Shown here piece after piece: positions 60,781-64,000 of a DNA stretch of 64,000 nt. The first letter of the stretch is position 1, and the number at the start of each line of letters is the position of its first letter. The notes below the pieces were generated by a model, which was not told the origin of the DNA, did not search any database, and worked only from the letters and a program-made list of their open reading frames with translations. The translations under genes were made by a program, and so were the position numbers. Source of the stretch: Posidonia oceanica (lineage: Eukaryota; Streptophyta; Magnoliopsida; Alismatales; Posidoniaceae); contig JAZBRS010000023.1 of NCBI GenBank assembly GCA_037176725.1, positions 31,925,001 to 31,989,000 of the forward strand. Direction: 5' to 3'.

Positions 60781-60925
60781 TGACGGACTCATTGCCGGAT
60801 AGTTTGGATTATCGGCCCAAGGAGTTGACCGACTCGCCATTGGATAGTTAGGGTTATCAGCTCGAGGAGTTGATGGACTCTCCACCGGATAGTTAGGGCT
60901 ATCAGCCCGAAGAAACGACGCCAGA
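60781..60925 (-). repeat. Hairpin block D, three units of about 55-60 bp
   Basis: Plus-strand units run GGATAGTT, short loop, ATTATC / GTTATC / GCTATC, followed by GGAGTTGA and GGACTC words. The arm variants GGTTATC and GGCTATC differ between units. Confidence 0.65.
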
Positions 60926-61156
60926 CAGGGTGACGGGTGTCAACCGAGCAATTTGGGCTGCCAGCCCGCAAAAGATACCAAGGGTAGCAAAATAAGATGC
61001 CCCTGAGATCAGGAATAATACCAGGGGACAGCCGAAGCGCCCGTGGCATCAAAAGAAAAGTTGGACAGTTATGACAGGTGTCAATTGAGCAATTTGGGAT
61101 GCCAGCCTGGAAGGGGAACTGATGCAGCTTATCCTCACCTGAGGAAGCAAGCAAGC

Positions 61157-62036
61157 TTGTCCTTGACCAAGGAAGCAAGCAGCCGGGAGTCCGTCCGCAC
61201 GGAGCGGAGTCGCGCAAAAGGAAAAAAGGGCTTGTCCTTGCCCGAGGAAGCAAGCAGGCCTGATCCTCGCCTGAGGAAACAGGAGGGACTTCGTCCGCAC
61301 GGAGTGAAGTCGCAGGAGGGCTTGTCCTCGCTTGAGGAAGCAAGCAGGCCTGATCCTCACCCGAGGAAATAGGAGGGACTTCGTCCGCACGGAGCGAAGT
61401 CACAGGGGGGCTTGTCCTCGCCCGAGGAAGCAAGCGGGCCTGATCTTCGCCCGAGGAAACAGGAGGGACTTCGTCTGCACGGAGAGAAGTCGCAGGGGGT
61501 CTTGTCCTCGCCCGAGGAAGCAAGTGGGCCTGATCCTCACTTGAGGAAACAGGAGGGACTTCGTCTGCACGGAGCGAAGTCGCAGGGAGCTTGTCCTCAC
61601 TCGAGGAAGCAAGCGGGCCTGATCCTCGCCCGAGGAAATAGAAGGGACTTCGTCCGCACGGAGCGAAGTCGTAGGGGGGCTTGTCCTCGCCCGAGGAAGC
61701 AAGCAGGCCTGATCCTCGCCCGAGGAAACAGGAGGGACTTCATTCACACGGAGCGAAGTCGCAGGGGGGCTTTTCCTCGCTTGAGGAAGCAAGCGGGCAT
61801 GATTCTCGCCCGAGGAAACAAGAGGGACTTCGTCCGCACAGAGCAAAGTCGCAGGGGGGGCTTGTCCTTGCCTGAGGAAGCAAGCGGGCCTGATCCTCGC
61901 CCGAGGAAATTGGAGGGACTTCGTCCGCACGGAGCGAAGTCGTAGGGGGGCTTGTCCTCACCTGAGGAAGCAAGCGGGCCTGATCCTCGCCCAAGGAAAC
62001 AAAAGAGACTTCGTCTGCATGGAGCGAAGTCACACA
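61157..62036 (-). repeat. Hairpin array E, ten units of about 90 bp, three hairpins each
   Basis: Units start at about 61157, 61231, 61321, 61411, 61501, 61590, 61680, 61770, 61861 and 61951 (CTTGTCCTCG). Each has H1 (CTTGTCCTCG with CGAGGAAGCAAG), H2 (CCTGATCCTCG with CGAGGAAACAGG) and H3 (GACTTCGTCCG with CGGAGCGAAGTC, CCG/CGG inside). The unit length is a multiple of three, which explains the long open frames on both strands. Outer units are more diverged. Confidence 0.93.
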
Positions 62037-62049
62037 AGAGATGATAATT

Positions 62050-62665
62050 GGCAAGTTTCAGACTTACCGACTGGAAAGGGCATGATGTGATAGGTGGTAG
62101 GTTTCGGACGTATGGACCGCGAAAAAAAAGCAGGTGCTGATAGGTTTCTGACTTATCAACCGGAAAGGATAGGTTTCGGACCTATCGACCGCAAAGGGAA
62201 GTGATAAGTTTCGAACTTATCGACCAGAAAGGATAGGTTTCAGACCTATCGACCGCAAAGGAAAAGAAAAGGTGATAAGTTTCAGACTTATCGACCGGAA
62301 GGATGAGTTTCGGACTCATCGACCGCAAAGGAAAAGAAAAAGTGATAAGTTTCGGACTTATCGACCGGAAAGGATGAGTTTCAGATCCATCGACCGGAAA
62401 ACAAATGAAAAAGTGATAAATTTCGGACTTATCGACCGCAAAGGAAAAGAAAAAGTGATAAGTTTCGGACTTATCGATCGGAAAGGATGAGTTTCGGACT
62501 TATCGACCAGAAAACAAAAGAAAAAGTGATAAGTTTTGGACTTATCGACAGCAAAGGAAAAGAAAAAGTGATAAGTTTCGAACTTATCGACCGGAAAGGA
62601 TGAGTTTCGGACCCATTGACCGGAAAACAAAAGAAAAAGTGATAAGTTTCGGACCTATCGACCGC
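62050..62665 (-). repeat. Hairpin array C, about 17 TTCGG-loop stem-loops
   Basis: Plus-strand units GATAAGTTTCGGACTTATC and variants with stems GATAGGT/ACCTATC and GATGAGT/ACTCATC, each with a five-base TTCGG-type loop. Spacers read CGACCGCAAAGGAAAAG or CGACCGGAAAACAAAAG. Stem changes occur on both arms together in several units. In the element's sense direction (minus strand) the loop is CCGAA. Confidence 0.95.
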
Positions 62666-63275
62666 AAAGGGTTGCTGAGGGGTACCAAAATCCGAAGATG
62701 GAGTAGGAAAACGGATGGGCCCGCGACAGTTAGGCATGCTTGCCCGAATGCAGCTGGAGATGTGATACCATGGGGCAGTAAAAAAATGATGCCCTTGGTA
62801 TCAGGGATGATACCAGGGGACAGCCAAAGCACCCTTGGCATCAAAAAGCGATAGACAAAGCTGACGCGCTTGCCAAACGAGTAATTTGGCCTACCAGCCC
62901 GGCGAGGATCCGGCCAGGAGCGCTTGGTGGCTTTACTCGTCTCAACGGTGTTGGTCTGCAGAGATTCTAGCACCTTGGGGGAGTGCGGGGTTTGCCTGGT
63001 AGCCTTCCCTGACGCTGAGAGTGTTGGCAGCTGCTTCTGCACTTGCAAGCTGTCAAGTTCTGATAGTGCCCTCCTTATGGCTCTGTGGGGCTGAAGAAGT
63101 ACGTTGAAGATATGATTGTAAGATCATGCATGCATCATGTTGTGCAAACCAAGCCAAACACACAAGCACATGGTACAAAACATCCTTGCATTAACAATGT
63201 CTTGATTACACGCCTATAACAGGATGAACTGAGTACAGCAAGACTCAAAAAGGGATATGCAGATGTACAAATGCC
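62666..63275 (-). other. Spacer after the second ORF, minus element
   Basis: 62700-63050 is the inverted counterpart of 55720-55975. It contains the GATACCAGGGG and AGCACCTTG phrases. No gene. Confidence 0.65.
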
Positions 63276-64000
63276 CTAGCTGGTCCAGGCCTTCTTCGAC
63301 CTCCTGGCGTCAGGAAATAGAGGTGCACCAGGTGGGATCTCATTAATGGGCCAGAGCCCTTGTACTTCAGTCAGATACTCAGGAGTACATCCTGAGCCCC
63401 TCGCAGCTGCAATGTCTATGGATCGTACCCCATGACACATGAGGTCGGCTAGCTTTGTGGTGGCAGCGACTGTGCTGAAAGGATAGGGCTGGAGCAGCTT
63501 CAGTGCCATGCTTGGAAACCAAACTGCCGCATGACCCGGATGGGGTGATACTCGACGCCTTCGGTGAACCCTGGTAGGACAACTAGTCGCATGTTGTGGG
63601 TGCCAAAGGAAATAGTGAATGGCTCTACTGCAGATGGGATGATATGCCAGGTCACTGTATCATCTGTCGGCTTTTCCAGCCTTTCATACTCCTCACGGAC
63701 AGTCTTGATGGTCTTGGCATGGCCTCTGCTGCAGCATGTCTCAAACGCATGCTTCTAGGGGTGCAGGATGTCTACCTCCATATGTCCAGCTAGCCACACT
63801 TGTACCAGAGCCCCGCAGCCGTGAAAATGGCGGCAGTGGTGCGAAATGCGGTCCAGCCCGCAGTAGGTTTTAGCTAGGACGACAGGTGCCAGGTCGATTT
63901 GGTGGGTCACCACAGCAAGGGTGATCTCCGCAACCTCAATAGTGACAGTCATCCGACCATGGCTGAAGATTAGCTCGCCCAGGAAGCGGGTGACTAAACA
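63276..64000 (-). pseudogene. Second ORF of the minus Tat element, DUF7745-like, N-terminus outside window
   Basis: On the minus strand this matches the last two thirds of the 54207-55409 protein: FLGELIFSHG, MTVTIEVAEITLAVV, CGALVQVWLAGH, WHIIPSAVEPFTISF, LPGFTEGVEYHPIRVMRQFG and GCTPEYLTEVQGLWPINEIP, ending in TS and a stop at 63276. A TAG at about 63752 interrupts it where the other copy has CAG (Gln), and a lesion near 63510 changes frame. The two proteins are clearly homologous but differ at many residues, so this ORF belongs to a family of elements rather than to one chance capture. Function unknown. Confidence 0.78.

Larger units (their letters stand above)
57868..64000 (-). mobile_element. 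Second Tat/Ogre-like element (minus strand), 3' part
   Basis: Reading on the minus strand: second ORF (from the edge to 63276), shared spacer, hairpin arrays C, E and D, a purine-rich tract, and an LTR starting TGTTGACACCCC at 60380 and running to about 57868. gag-pol would lie beyond 64000. It abuts the tail of the plus-strand element and was probably inserted into it. The LTR lower end is uncertain: I do not see the GACTAGGTGGCGACT block that precedes the other LTR end, so it may be truncated. Confidence 0.75.

Noticed and set aside
55978..62665. CRISPR-like arrays
   Set aside because: The units are self-complementary stem-loops in continuous tandem arrays without unique spacers, inside plant retrotransposons. 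Nothing supports a CRISPR system.
1..64000. tRNA, rRNA or other classical RNA genes
   Set aside because: None recognised. GGTTCG words in the Tekay-type LTRs resemble a B box, but no A box or cloverleaf was found nearby.

Overview
This is repeat-dense nuclear DNA from a flowering plant. It shows spliced plant genes, plant-type LTR retrotransposons (Ty1/copia, Tekay-like chromovirus, Tat/Ogre-like Ty3/gypsy with two RNase H domains), CACTA and hAT DNA transposons, an L1-type LINE and TTTAGGG-type telomere-like motifs. The GC-rich captured exons and the mix of repeats would fit a non-grass monocot, but I cannot name the species. Only one intact host gene is visible: a five-exon patatin-like phospholipase at 4835-6501 (+).

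Layout. 1-1204: two abutting LTR pieces in opposite orientation, joined to a broken hAT transposase gene (1206-2760). 4585-6501: duplicated promoter region and the patatin-like gene. 7983-13209: a complete but decayed copia element on the minus strand (LTRs, PBS, PPT and diverged TSD all visible). 14163-14999: a small non-autonomous hAT-like element. 15579-27760: an old Tekay-type LTR split by a 9.25 kb CACTA element (17566-26818, TSD TTC). That CACTA carries exons of a pseudo-response regulator, an alpha-glucan phosphorylase and a SEN1-type helicase, and is itself hit by a complete hAT (19582-22736, 8-bp TSD). About 28400-30585: the right part of a second CACTA carrying alanyl-tRNA synthetase exons, lying against a minus-strand LINE fragment (30586-31800). 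32151-39979: a large coding-free retrotransposon derivative with Tekay-type ends, whose 3' LTR is cut by the next element. 39980-57867: a long Tat-type Ty3/gypsy element (+) with gag, protease, RT, two RNase H domains, integrase and a second ORF resembling the plant DUF7745/plant-mobile-domain group. 57868-64000: the 3' part of a related element on the minus strand, with its own copy of the second ORF.

The most unusual signal is in the two Tat-type elements. Much of the DNA around the second ORF is arrays of short stem-loops: about 30 units of about 60 bp, 10 units of about 90 bp with three hairpins each, and about 17 units with 7-bp stems. Within one array the stem sequences change on both arms together (AAGT/ACTT, AGGT/ACCT, GAGT/ACTC), so pairing is kept while sequence changes. 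The coding-free Tekay-type element has an independent array of similar logic. These arrays are not CRISPR. They look like structured RNA or protein-binding arrays of the retrotransposons and are the best candidate here for something undescribed.

All domain names come from reading the translations and recalling family motifs; no database or folding search was run. Counts of units and differences were made by eye.
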